Assembly (NCBI GenBank): GCA_037127255.1
Contig: JBANSL010000013.1
Span: 13,412,688 to 13,476,687 of the forward strand
DNA: 64,000 nucleotides
Direction: 5' to 3'
DNA from: Persicaria tinctoria
Lineage: Eukaryota > Streptophyta > Magnoliopsida > Caryophyllales > Polygonaceae
Positions within the stretch are counted from its first letter, which is position 1; each line of letters opens with the position of its first letter. A program made the position numbers and the translations under genes. The notes beneath the pieces are model-generated. The model saw only the letters and a list, made by a program, of their open reading frames with translations. It searched no databases and was not told the DNA's origin. Of this stretch, positions 20,836-32,933 are shown piece by piece.

Positions 20836-23800
20836 CTAAACATTGAAAGGTATTGGATTGTTAGTAGTGCTTACTTGGTGATTTGAGATTAAGTTGGCGA
20901 AGGCTTCCTTGAAAACAATGTTTCTTGTGTGGTTTCTATACTCTCCGGTGTCTTCCTTTAAGTAGATTTTTAGCCCCTTTGGATCTGTCACTCTAGAGAT
21001 TGCAACATATAGTTGCCCATGACAAAAGACTGGCTTTGGTAAATAGATGTCGACAACGTTGAGTGACTGCCCTTGACTTTTGTTGATTGTCATTGCATAA
21101 CATGGCCTTATTGGGAATTGCCTTCTTTTCAATATGAATGGCCATTTTGATTTTGGCGAAGTGAGTGTAATCCTTGGAATCAAGACCTTTCTCCCTATGT
21201 TGTTACCTGTGATAATAGATGCCTCGATAACCCATTCTCCGAGATGTGAAATAATTAGGCGAGTGCCATTGCACAGACCTTGACTTGGATTGACATTTCG
21301 TAGCAGCATAACTGGCAAACCTTCTTTTAGTTTGAGAGAGTGAGGTGGCATCCCTGGAAATTGTAGAGCATTTAGAAACTCCACAGGGAACATTTGGTCT
21401 TGGTCAGCGATGTCAGTTGAAGCCTTGCAGATTTCATCTGAGCTTCTATATGTCTTTATTACCCCATTCAACTTTTCAAACATATGGCTGTTGATCATAT
21501 CAGCATCTTCATTTAACGGGGTCAAAATATCTCTCTCTCGAAGATAGTTTGGTTCAGCTTGCCTTTCGATGAAATTTGGGAAAACTTGGGTAATCATTTC
21601 TTCCAGGGGGCATTCCGTTTTCCTAATAATGAATTCATCTGGAATTTTGATCCAACTGGGCTCATCCTCTCCATCTCTAGCTGTTGTTGGGACAATTCCA
21701 TCACCCACTTTTAACACCCACTTGTTGAATTGTTGCTTGTAAAGATCAACACAACCATTTCCATCAAACTCATTAACCCTCATACTGCGAGAGAGTTTTA
21801 ATACGCGACAATGCTTCCAAAGTTGGGAATTATTTATGGAAGCTTGGACAATATCTTGTCGTTTTCCCTTCGTTATAACGGGCAAGATTTGTCTGAAGTC
21901 GCCGCCTAATAGTACAATAACACCACCAAATAACTTTCGTCTGTTTCTTTCATCCTTTGCACCAAGAATATCTTTTAGTGTTCTATCAAGAGCTTCAAAG
22001 GCATATTTTTGTGTCATTGGTGCCTCATCCCAGATTATCAATTTCACTTCATGCATCAATTCAGCAAGATGAGTGTTTTGTTTGATACCACATGTACTAT
22101 TGTCCATCAATTCCAGTGGAATGACAAATCTGCTGTGAGCAGTTCTACCTCCTGGTAACAATAATGATGCTATTCCTGCGTATGAAATCAGGAACGATTA
22201 AATGTTTGTGCACTTGCCTCCAAATATGCAATGCATGTTTCAAAGGAGGAATTAGAATTGCAACTAATTATGAGAAAAATGTAATAAGAAAATATAAAAA
22301 GGCTATTCATATAAATAAGTTGACCTGAGGATGCAACTGCCAAGACGATCTTCCTTTCTGATCTTAGTCGTGCCAAAAGAGCTTTATATAAAAAAGTTTT
22401 ACCAGTTCCTCCAGGCCCGTAAACAAAGAAGAATCCTTCCTTGTCATCTTGGATTGCAGAGATGACATGGTCATAAATAAGTCGTTGTTCAGTATTAAGG
22501 GAGGCATAAAGACTCTGCTGCTCTCTTGCTAATTCAGTGTAGTTGTAGTTCAATTCTTCTTGAATTAAACGATTGTCTGCATTGGTTAACAAAGTTGGGT
22601 TTGGCAGCGGCATCCCATCATAGTCAGCTAGTGATCTTCCACTCCGGTTCAATATCTCCTGGATGTGCAGCAAACAGTAGTTCTTCAATTGCTCTTCTGT
22701 TAGCTGGAGATCTGGGAATTTAAATTGCTTTCTTTTCTTATGTAAAATATCTTCCGACAATGCTTCTCAATTTTGCTCCCATAGTTTTTGAGGGTTGTTA
22801 ACTTCACAAAACAACAATATTGTTCCAAACAGCTCACGAAGTTGTACCCCTGAAGCCCACAATCTTGCTTCTATAATCGCATCGGTCCATTCTTTATCAT
22901 CATTGATCATTCCAAGAGCATAGCAAGCTTCTTTGAAAGTGTTGAATGCCTTTCCATTTACTGTCTTCATTTCTTCAAATGATCTTGGACCTTTCACCAC
23001 ATTTAGGAGCATTCTTAAATAATACCGTTCCCCGGATGTAGGATGTGAATACATCATTCGGCCAATGCAGTTTCCTTGTATTCGTGGTCTCCAAGCCTTT
23101 TCTTTTGCATTCCACACATAATGCGATGGTATTTCTGCATATGTGTATTTTCTAGCCTCAATATCAACAGCATTTAAAGCAAACCATTCAGTGAACATTG
23201 TCTCCTTAATCCCTTTCCTTCGCAAGAGGCCTGGTAGGTTTTCTGAATCACGCAACGTTATCAGATTTTGATCTGGTAGATGAAATGCTAGGCGTATAAT
23301 TGATGGATTGCAGTAGTTAATGGGGAACCCAAATATACGCCAAGCTGCTTCACACGGTGCAAGGTAACGACAATCCTGATATTGCTTGATTTCATCCACC
23401 TCTATAGTCTGTTGGTGTTCCTCACCCATTGATCCATTCTTCCTTGGTACCTTACTCCCATCAATGACAATAGTAGCTCTATCCGGGCCTTTATTCAAGT
23501 ACTTGAACAAATATTTGATAGCACTTGATCGATTGCACCACTCGATGTTAATATGTGCATGATATTTTAGCAAAAGATAACGGTTGTAAGGTACAACAAA
23601 TCTGTTATCCAGTGTTGTTTTCCCCCTTTTTACATGCACACCATTGTCTCTTCGCTGGTACACTGGGAATCCATCTTCATCAATCGTTGTTTCTGCATAA
23701 AAGGCCCTTGGAAAGTGTCTGCTACATGTTCCATCTACCATGCACGGCGCAAATTTGTTAGCTTCACCGCATGGACCATGCAACATGCATTCGGTGACAA

Positions 23801-25436
23801 TCTTGTATGCTCTCGGGTTTGTTTCTTGGGATGGTATTTCTGCACAGATGATATCATCTAGATCCCTTGGAGTTTTGCATTTGGCTTCCTCTTTCAACCA
23901 AACTAATATATGTGCATGTGGTAGTCCACGCTTTTGAAATTCAATAGTGTATACCGCTGAAAGACAAAATAATATCATTGTTATTTTTTATATAATAAAG
24001 TGAAGCGTACAATATAAAGAAAGATTCAATTCCTTACCGGCATTTGTTTTTCCAAAGATGCCTTCTTTCTCAATGTCTTTCATGAGGTGTGCTAGTTTTA
24101 TCTTGAAGATTCTTGCCATGACTTCTGGACGTTCAGATGGTCTTTGGCCGGGTATTTGAGATAACATTCCTCCAATTTCCGGCCACTTAGGATTTGCTGT
24201 GAATGTTATGAAAAGGTCTGGATTTCCGAGTGCTCTACAAACAGCCATTGCATCTTGGTAGTTTTGTATCATGTATCTCGGGCTACCTGTAAATGTAGAC
24301 GGAAGCACTATCCTTTTACCAACTGATGTTGCTTTTGTGTCACCTCTAGTAACAGCATCACATATATTTTGGTACACATCAGCTCGCAAGTCATCTTGAT
24401 TATTTCGTATCCACCTTAATCGTTGCTCTTCCATTCCAGTATATGCATCCACCAGGTATCCTTGAGTTAATCTCCTTCCTCTTAGTAACGTTGAATCCTC
24501 GTCGGGCCTTTGTTGAATCCGATATGAATAATATTCTTTCATAGTCACGAATTCCCTTTTTGTGCTTCTTTTGCCTGTGTTATTATGGTAAACTATTTTC
24601 TCATGGAATCCATCTTCACCGTATGGGAATAGAAGTGGATATTGCAAAGCCATGTATAAAGGATGTAACTCTGAAATTCTTTGCAATCCACATGCTTTGC
24701 TGTTTATCACAATATCTCTTATTCCAGTGCTTTCACCAAAATCTCCTACCACTAATGCTGCAACTTCAGAAACTGTGGGCATGTTGTATTGTCTTGCAGA
24801 CGGTTGTCTCTCTCCTAACAAATGTAGTTTCAGATCAGTTGGATTGTTCTCCTCACACCAATCTCTTGTCATTCTGAATGCCTTTGCAACGCAAGCTGTG
24901 CTTATCTAACATCTCAATAAGCTCTTGCACTATCTCTACATCAACTTCACCTTCTTGATGTGGAATCACAGACAGACGATTTGCGATCTCATTGGTTGTA
25001 TCATAAAAGTATAATTGGGCATATACTGGCCGCCCTCCTTCAACCGGCATCAATGATCCCATCTTGTGGAAGTTTTGCCCACTGATTCTAAAGGTATAAG
25101 GGCCGCCTCCTTGGTTAACTGATTTGTCAACTTGAGCTCCAAATGAAGTGAAGCAGAACATGGCATTATAAATCCTTATATTTTGTTGGAATCGATTTGC
25201 ACTACTGTTGTTATTATACTCGAGTAGTGCCGCAAAGGCATAGGTGCTGTTTGGAGTTTCTGTAACTTCACTTTTCCTTCCTGACAACATAGTGAGAATG
25301 TAGGATTTGCAGATTTCTTTGATTTGATTACTCTCTCTTCATACCACATTGTTGCGTTGCAATGAGGACACTGATGTGAAGGAGGCCCAATGTTGTAGTA
25401 GTCAATTTCAACATCTAAAATGAATTTCCATATCAT
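20836..25436 (-). pseudogene. Helitron RepHel (HUH replication initiator / PIF1-type helicase), mutated
   Basis: Encodes the Helitron transposase. In order on minus: a Cys-rich start (CPHCNATMWYEERV, ~25380), the Helitron_like_N domain (REFVTMKEYYSYRIQQRPDE; LLRGRRLTQGYLVDAYTG), the HUH motif GLPHAHILVW (~23915), the two-tyrosine motif IKYLFKYLNKG (~23500), Walker A GPGGTGKT (~22400), Walker B IIWDEAP (~22030) and C-terminal helicase motifs (MTINKSQGQSL, LYVAISRV). Two introns fit (about 24037-23957, and 22325-22179 ending TACGCAG). Damage: frameshifts near 25250 and 24890, and an in-frame TGA at 22769-22767 between the Rep and helicase parts, apparently from a Trp codon. Catalytic motifs are kept, so inactivation is fairly recent. 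Confidence 0.9.
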
Positions 25437-25635
25437 TAGGCATAGTGTAGGTTAATTATACTTGAAAGTTAAGAACCCCAAAGACTGTACATACTTTTGG
25501 ATTTGGAAGCATCACAAAAAACTCTAGTCTTTGTTTGTGAGGTTGAAGCTCCATTGTCTGCGGAAATGATAACATATAAAGGAGATTTTAGACAAAATAT
25601 TCATAGTTGATCATATATATCTGAGATAAAATATT

Positions 25636-25888
25636 AATTCTTAGGCTGTTTTTATTTTTGTCTTCATTTTTTTTCTTGTGAGTTTTTGATGTCATATTTC
25701 AGATAAAATATTCGATACTTATTTTGTTTGTCCTATCAGTTTTTAACCTCTAATTTGGCATAATTCTTAGGCTGTTTTTATTTTTGTCTTTATTTTTTTT
25801 ATTGTCAGTTTTTGATGTCATATTTCAGATAAAATATTCGATACTTAATTTTGTTTGTCCTATCAGTTTTTAACCTCTAATTTGGCAT
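25636..25888. repeat. Two-copy tandem duplication, period 126 bp
   Basis: Segment starting AATTCTTAGGCTGTTTTTAT at 25636 is repeated almost exactly at 25762. Non-coding Helitron spacer. Confidence 0.85.
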
Positions 25889-26156
25889 AATTCACGATCC
25901 TTGCATTTTTCGTCGTTTGATTGAGAATTGAGGGGTTATTGGAAGGTTAGGTCATTTTTAGTATTGTTGTTAGCAATTTTGGTATTATTGATATCTCAAT
26001 GCAGTATTTTTTTTAAAAAAAAAAAACTATTTGGCTTTGGTTAAGGAGTATTGTGGTTGATTATAAAAAAGAAGTAAGATCAAAATAGAATACTTAATGA
26101 TATCAAATTTCTGTCAGCAGGTAACATGTTTATTACTAAATTCCAGGGTTAATTTA

Positions 26157-26478
26157 CTAAAAGATGGCATGATGGGTCATACCCGTTGGCCTATTCTGAA
26201 TTAGCTTCATCCCACAATAGCTTTGGACTTTTCCATCACTCCGTGTGGTTGTAACTGATTGAATGGCTATCATCATTTGATCTGCATATGTAGTTGTCGA
26301 TGTTTTTGTGAATCGACTTAATAAATCTGAAATGTTTATCATATCACATTTTAGTAAAGATTGAAATGTAAGATAGTTGTAAGAAATCTGTAAGTAATAG
26401 TAAAAGGTATGTAAGTAATAATAAAAGGTACCTGCAGCCATTTTTGGCTTACGAAGAGTTTTCTAATATGTGATGCAG
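26157..26478 (-). other. Non-coding Helitron spacer with short ORFs
   Basis: Minus-strand ORF pieces (such as DLLSRFTKTSTTTYADQMMI) between RepHel and the RPA-derived duplicate. They could be a remnant of an upstream RepHel exon, but no motif supports this. Confidence 0.25.
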
Positions 26479-26854
26479 AACTAATGACCAAAGGGTTGAA
26501 AATAAGTTTTGATGTGATTTGTTCTAGACGACCCAGAATAGCGGAAAACAGTGTAATATGGTCCTGTAGGTTTATTTTCTTGATAAATGAGAGTATTAAT
26601 GTTGCAATGTTTGTAACTGTTGGGAATTGAAAAGTTCTTTGGTGTGTATAATGATAGAAAAGTTGTAGGAGGGTAATTTAAAAACATTTATTGAAAGTAT
26701 AATATTGATATTAATATTTTTTATTGTACTTTTTTTTCTGATTTTAATTAGTTGGGAGAAATAGGGCTCTCAAATAAAAAGGAAACATTTGGGTAGTAAA
26801 GACGCTTATTTTTAGTTGACTAATCAGACTTGATATTAAGCCGTGTTTAGATGG

Positions 26855-26990
26855 CATTGGTTGACATAATGAAGTGCAATGGAAAAAGGTAATATGGAAT
26901 GTAAACATTATAGACTTGAACTCACAGGACTTTTCCTCTTTTAGGGGCATGGAGGCGCAGATTCCTTATCCTCAGGTGAAATTTCTTGTG
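26855..26990 (-). repeat. Partial duplicate of the last RPA exon
   Basis: Matches the region around 29115-29283 (shared TCACCTGAGGATAAGGAATC and flanking 3' UTR-like sequence) but lacks an internal ~55 bp. With 29115-29283 it brackets the ABCC capture as direct repeats. Confidence 0.75.
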
Positions 26991-27218
26991 CTCACGTAAC
27001 TGGTGCAGGTTAGGATGAAAGTTCTTGTTGCCAAGCTCTCAATAGACTCAACTTACTTCCTCTCTCAGCCACGCGCATTACTAAAATTCCAAGGCCTTTT
27101 CTTCCTATCTATATCCAAATTCAATAAAAAAGCTCTCATCTTTTCAATTTTTTAGGTATACATTCATTTGTTTCTGATCATTATCTCAATTGGGTAATTT
27201 TATTTTGGTCAACAACCG

Positions 27219-27962
27219 ATGGTTAACATGGTCTCTCTGTCTAACTTTGCCTTTTCAGGTCTGAATTGGGTTTCATTGTTAACAATGGAGGGCTACTTGG
27301 AACTCATCAATGCGGTATTGACATGGGGGCTGTTGGATTGGGTGAAACAAAGAAGGAACACAGAGAATTTGGATAATGGATTAACATATCAAAACCCCCA
27401 TTTCCTAGTCAAGATTGCTCCTTTTTACAGCCTCACAATCACTGTTTTATATCCGGGGTTTGGGGTTTATGAGTTCCGGTATTCCCAAACCCTCTCAAAT
27501 AAATCCATCCTCTTATCATTGACATGGGCTTTGGCCACTTCAGTTGCTGCATACTCAAGGAAGAAGTGGCCCTTGGTTCTTGTTCTGTTATGGGTATATT
27601 CCACATGACTTTATTTAATTATGGTTGGCACTTACTCCATTAACCTTTTCACATCCATTGATTTTCACACTCCTTTGCCTAAACCATCTCTTATTGATGT
27701 ACTTACTTGCCCATTATCAGTTCTTCTGTGTTTGAGTTCCCTACCTTTGAGGAGGTCATATGTAAACCATGATCTTTGGCAACCATTACTCGAGGATGAT
27801 AGATCAGAATCTCACCGCTTCAATAAAGTTGGTTTTTTAAGCCAAATTACATTTTCATGGCTTAGCAATCTTTTCAGAATTGGTAGACTACATATATTTG
27901 ATTTGCAGCACATACCTTCAACTTCTCAATCTGAGACTGCAGAAGTTGCTTCATCTCTTAAG
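27219..27962 (+). pseudogene. Captured 5' segment of an ABCC (MRP-type) transporter gene
   Basis: 248 codons in one frame with a single TGA at 27606-27608. The first ~130 residues are hydrophobic and contain the ABCC TMD0-like region (MEGYLELINAVLTWGLLDWV; LTWALATSVAAYSRKKWPLV). The rest matches the L0 linker and the entry to TMD1 (LWQPLLEDD, FNKVGFLSQITFSWLSNLFR, HIPSTSQSETAEVASSLK) and stops at an intact splice donor (GTAAATAT). No nucleotide-binding domain is present, so it cannot transport. It is antisense to the Helitron genes. Confidence 0.82.
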
Positions 27963-28932
27963 GTAAATATTTTTCTCCCTCACATTGATTGTAAATTTGC
28001 ATATAGCTAGATTGATTTGGAATTTTTAAATGCTTAGAAAGATTTCAAGAATTTGTTTGGGTGATCACCAAGTTAGGTTGAAAGTTCTTGTGCATCCTAC
28101 ATGGGTTCCTTGAAAACTTTAAAGTTCCATCGGATCGGAGAAGAATCCTATAGTTGTCGGGTCATGGGGTAGATCTTCCAGTTTGACATTGACCGTAACT
28201 CAAAGGACAGGTTTGTAAAGTTGCTTTTGTTAATGCCAAACTTTGAGTTTGTCATTGACCGTAACTTAGAGGGCTACATACATTTTGCATTGTTCTGTTA
28301 GATGCCAAATTATCCAGGCTATGCCATATTTTCTTAATGCATATTGTATTTCTCTAATTGATTGTAATGGAGAGCAATTACGTACTCAGATTCCTATGGT
28401 ATCCAAACTACGATAACAATAGGGTCTTAGGAAACAATCTTTAAAGGGGTACATACCAAATTACTGAGACCATGCCATATTTTCTTAATAAGGTCTTAGG
28501 ACACAATTTTTAAAGGGCTACATCCCATTTTGGAGTGTTCTATTAGATGCTAAATTACTGAGATTATGCCATATTTTCTTCATCTAGATTGTATTTCTCT
28601 AATTTCTTGTAACGGTTAGCAATTAGATACTTAAATTGCTATGATATCCAAACTACGATATTCTTATTAGAGGAATAGAATATAGCTAAAAAAACATAAT
28701 CAAATCTAGTAAATGGACAGTAAGGGAAATATGCTAGGAGTTTAGATTGTCTGCAAATAGGTGGAAAACATAAGAAAAGCAACTAAATGTGTAGAAACGA
28801 AAAGACGGGCAGATGACAATTCGAACTTGCTGTGTGTGCCTTTTGACTCCTTAACATCCACAACTTCACGTTTTCATTCAACGTCTTCTTCATCCAATCT
28901 GGTCATATGTGAAAGAAAAAGTTACAAGTTAT

Positions 28933-28936
<4 letters not shown>
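27963..28936. other. ABCC-intron-like / spacer DNA with an internal duplication
   Basis: No exon recognised. A block containing GCCATATTTTCTTAAT, TTGTATTTCTCTAATT and ATCCAAACTACGATA occurs at about 28290-28425 and again at about 28555-28665, with a partial third piece near 28440-28500. Confidence 0.5.

Positions 28937-29023
<87 letters not shown>
28937..29023. repeat. (AT)n microsatellite
   Basis: About 43 uninterrupted TA dinucleotides. The ORFs reading Ile-Tyr repeats through it are artefacts. Confidence 0.97.
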
Positions 29024-29027
<4 letters not shown>

Positions 29028-29179
29028 TATATTTGTTAAAAAAGTTGTCGTGAGGTGGTTGTTATTTTATTCTTCTGTGATATTGCTGTTTGATATCATT
29101 TTAGTCTCATTCTGTGGTATAATGAAATGCAATGGAAAAGGGTAATCTGGAATGTGCACAAACATTATAGATTTGAACT

Positions 29180-31427
29180 TACATGAGCTTTCCTCTTTTA
29201 AGGGCAGATGTTGTGTCAATTATGCCTTCAATATTAGCTTTTCGCAAGCGCTTCAATGGAGGCACAGATTCCTTATCCTCAGGTGAATCCTCGTTGTTGG
29301 TTTTGTGATCGAACGTAACCTAACAAATGTTAAAGCATGAATATGTATTAGTCATTACCCTACTTTAACTTGCTTTGTTATAAATGTGTAAATCTAAGTT
29401 GGAATTACTTGATCCAGGTGAACATCCAAGCATGTGAAGCTCTCAAAATTTCCATCATTATAGTATGAGTGCGATGATATTTCTAAGGTAAGGGTGTTGT
29501 TGATGAGGCTTGAAATTACCGGTGGGAGCACATTTTCATCATCTTCATCCTATGGAGAGCAACAAACACGTAAGGCAACAGTAGGAATGAAGGTAAGAAT
29601 AAGGTGAATCAATCTATACTCTTGTGCATACATTCATTTCTTCCAATAGCTTCACTGCTGTGGTGTTGAGTAGTTTTCTTGCAACATCATCAAACATAGT
29701 GATAGTTGCTAAGCCAGTTGGGTCATCAACTTCAAGTTGCAATCTAAACCTAGTGACATTAGGGGAAATGATATCAAATGATTGCTACTATGGATTAAAT
29801 AGATGTTGATATTATAGGCCAAAATGTTTAATGTAGTAATTAAACATTTTATATTTTGTGTGGAGTACCTGGGAGTTGGGTAGCTTACGATCTTTTCACA
29901 TGACTCACACCAAAACTTGCCATCAAATCGTGAAAGGCTTTTCCAACACTTTCCACTGGGGCAAGTAAATCTGTACCAACTATTGCGCGTTTGAACATTT
30001 GTGACATGTAATTGGCATTCATATGTAACACCCTGTGGATGAGAGGTTCATGTGGTTAGAATGTGTTATCAGACGATTCAATGTGTGGTTGAAAATGTGG
30101 AAATATAGTTAGTAGAAAAAAAACTTAATATACTGGTTTTTTTGCTCTTCCCCGTTCTAGTGCCTCCAAAAGCGATCCCTTAACGGCGCGGCGAGCATCC
30201 TCAGCATCCTCAGTGATGTACCTGGATAAATTATACATTAGTTAGTTAATATATGTGTGTGACTACAATGGGTGGAAATGATCTTGAGGGTGTTGAGAAG
30301 CTTGTAGTTGCACGTGTTTTGGCTAATGAATTCTTTTAGTTGTGGGATGCTAGCATCGTCAAAGATAATTGTTGAGGAGCTGCTGGACAGATTCAACTCA
30401 TCTGTAAAGATAACATTGTATAAGATTGTTAGCTTCATGTAGGAGGTTTTGGGCTATAGACATAGGATATGTATGTTGTGTACATACTTCTGTATTCCTT
30501 AACTTGCATTGCCACTAAAATGACTGCATACGCCTTAGTATGGTGGGATTTACGACTAAGAAGTTCCTTACCAAGCCGTCCCCATAGGGTTACTCGGATC
30601 CTGTCACCCCTATATTATGAGGTTTAGATTAGGAGGAAAAATAAAATTGAGTGGGAAAAGTGTTAGGCCTAAAACAAAATGCGAGAGACATAAATTTCTT
30701 AATGGAAAGTATAGCTAACCTTTCATTGATGAGGTCGAAATCGAGTGCATGTGAACCGTTTGGGGTAGTTGGTTTCCCAACATTTGTAACACAACCTATA
30801 ACATCTGTAGAATTTTTTTTTAAAAAAAATAGGTTTGTTTCAATTACAGGACTGCATACACAAATAGTATATTGATTTGTTTTGGTTGATCGAGACCATA
30901 ATTGACTCACCAACAAAATATCTCTTGTTTGTAGGTTGGAGTTCCTCATAAGGGATCAGTTGAAAAGGGTATCGGTTGAAAGCTGCAGAGGTTGGTGCAG
31001 TTTTGGTGACAATGGTAGATCCTTGTAATTCAATCATATGCTCATTATCTTTGAGAACTCGATACTCGTCCGGGTTAGGTTGCACGATGAATTTCCTCAG
31101 GTAATATATGCCACCTTCTTCTAGTTTTATAAAGCAATGGGCAACATTACTTTTCGCAATGCATTGAATAATATTTCCCTGTGCAAACAACAAAGCGTAA
31201 ATTGTAATGTGTTATATTCAAATAGATCGAACAATGTTGAGAAAGTTGTGGGTATGACATACCTTTTCGTCAGACACGATGAAGTCTGTGCTAAGGTATT
31301 TTCCTTTTGGAGTAAGAACATCCCATTTTCGACATATCATCACTTTGATTTTGGCTTCTTGACCTGCGCGCAGTTCATGAACGAAAACATGATCTTCTTT
31401 TTCTGGGGATTCACGGAGGGGAGCCAT
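29180..31427 (-). CDS. Helitron-encoded RPA70-like single-stranded-DNA-binding protein (about 10 exons)
   Basis: Minus-strand exons that join in frame with GT/AG borders. Exon 1 31427-31263 (MAPLRESPEKEDHVFVHELR); exon 2 31177-30912 (GNIIQCIAKSNVAHCFIKLE); exon 3 30809-30721; exon 4 ~30604-30487 (GDRIRVTLWGRLGKELLSRK). Then exons near 30400, 30220-30130, 30035-29870 (FTCPSGKCWKSLSRFDGKFW), 29760-29630, 29550-29420 and a last exon ending at TAA 29182-29180. The protein has an N-terminal OB fold and a C-terminal RPA zinc-binding OB fold (Cys pairs in CPSGKC and CESC). Plant Helitrons commonly carry such genes, presumably to bind strands displaced in rolling-circle transfer. I see no frameshift or stop, unlike RepHel. 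Exact middle exon borders are provisional. Confidence 0.8.
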
Positions 31428-31979
31428 AGAGAGGTTACTGATGGAATAAATTTTTGGTGGGATGTATGGAACCGATGGAAGAGAGTTGCTTTGATATGTA
31501 AGGTTACTTGCCTCTTCAATAGAATTCTAAATAGCATTAAATGTATATTCTAAAGGTTTAGAATATGGAACAGGTAGCCATTAAGGGTCAATTCGAATGT
31601 GGAAGGAGCTGCTTTGAAATGTAACGTTTTTGGGCTCATCAATGCTAAGGTTATTGGGCTCATCAATAGAATTCTAATTAGTATTAAATTAAATGTATAT
31701 TGTAACTTTCAGAATGTTGAGCAGCTAGTCATCAATGCTATGTAACGTTATTGGGCTTATTGGGCTCATCAATGCTAAGGTTATTGGCTCATCAATCAAT
31801 TATAGATGTATATTGATATTGTAACGTTCGGAATGTGGAAAAGGTGTGTTGATAGTCATTAAGATAAGATTTTTTTTCATGTGTGGTTTAAGATTTTTTT
31901 TTCCAGGAATAATAATGTTCAATCATTAAGGGTCTTGGAACAGGATTTTTAAAGGTATATAGATAGATAGATAGATAGA
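31428..31979 (-). other. Helitron 5' end and leader
   Basis: Non-coding leader of the RPA gene with a ~100-bp internal duplication (CATCAATGCTAAGGTTATTG recurs near 31640 and 31770). It terminates in a GATA tract (about 31959-31979) that reads TCTATCTATC on minus, the 5'-TC terminus. Confidence 0.7.
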
Positions 31980-31985
31980 TAAGAG

Positions 31986-32578
31986 TAGGGGTGTGCATCG
32001 GTCTAAAACCTAACCGAACCGGGCCGAACCGAACCGAAACTGAAAATCTCAAAATTTCAAATCGAAAGCCGAACTGAAAGCATTAGGTTCGGTTCGGTTA
32101 TTTGCCGGTTTGATTTGTGTTCGGTTCGATTTTAACATAATTGAACCGAATTTCCATAAAAAAAAATAAAGTATACAAATACATATATACATTGTACGTA
32201 TTTACACATATATACATATATTTCAATATAAAGTATACAAATATAAAAAATATATATATGCACATACATATCATGCAAATACGTACAATGCATATGTGTG
32301 TATACACATACAATACAGTGTATATATGTGTATTTATACGTATACACATGAAGTATGTATATATAAAATATACAAATATCTATACATTGTATTAATTTAT
32401 GTAGTGTATAAAAAAAATTCGGTTTAACACAAACCGAACCGAAACCGAACACAAACCGAACCGAAACCGAAAATTGGAAATTCTCGAACCGAAAGCCGAA
32501 CCGAAAAACTTTGGTTAGGTTCGGTTTGTGTTGGTTCGGCCCAAAAATTCGATTTGTACCGAATCATACACACCCCTA
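31986..32578. mobile_element. hAT-like non-autonomous element made of CCGAACCGAA words
   Basis: 593 bp. Ends TAGGGGTGTG and the complement of CACACCCCTA. The flanking 8-mers GATAAGAG (31978-31985) and TATAAGAG (32579-32586) match at 7 of 8. Both arms are arrays of ACCGAACCGAA/TTCGGTTCGG words, and the centre is TA-rich. No coding capacity. Confidence 0.78.
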
Positions 32579-32623
32579 TATAAGAGGTCAACAATTGTTT
32601 AAAAATTCCAAAAAATTACAGGG

Positions 32624-32860
32624 GTCAACACTCATCCTGAATGAGTGTTGACCAAATTTAAAAAAAAAAAATTCAAGAGTCAACACTCATCCAGGATGAG
32701 TGTTGACCAAATTTAATAAATTCTAAAGTCAACACATTTATTAGCACGGTTCCGCATTGTTTATAACTCGTTTTTTTCCCTTCATAAACAACTACGCATC
32801 CAGGATGCGTGTGGCTTGGGTGCGCCATAAAAGCCCGCATCCTGGATGCGTTCAGGGTGC
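32624..32860. repeat. Palindrome array related to 7838-8300
   Basis: Contains two 29-bp odd palindromes (32624-32652, with one mismatch, and 32679-32707, perfect) built on CACTCATCC-N-GGATGAGTG and extended by GTCAA/TTGAC. Two further palindromes use CGCATCC-N-GGATGCG (about 32796 and 32838). Confidence 0.8.
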
Positions 32861-32933
32861 GCAACTCACTACCCTATCAAAATCGCGTTCCCTGTATAGA
32901 CCACAAATTAACGACAAATCCGACGTTGTTAAT

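Larger units (their letters stand above)
17378..31979 (-). mobile_element. Large RPA-encoding Helitron (~14.6 kb)
   Basis: Rolling-circle transposon read on minus. Its 3' end is CTAG (17381-17378) followed by host T, preceded after 10 nt by a GC-rich hairpin. Its 5' end is TCTATCTATCTATC-type (from about 31979) preceded by host A, giving the expected A|T insertion. It carries RPA (31427-29180) and RepHel (25436-20836) genes, the standard content of autonomous plant Helitrons. A captured ABCC segment, an AT microsatellite, a Stowaway MITE and a long hairpin are internal. RepHel is mutated, so this copy is no longer autonomous. Confidence 0.85.

Noticed and set aside
28761..29145. ORFs encoding long Ile-Tyr repeats
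   Set aside because: They are translations of the (AT)n microsatellite.
32098..32452. Cys/Tyr/Ile-rich ORFs on both strands
   Set aside because: They lie in the TA-rich centre of a non-autonomous hAT-like element and reflect composition.
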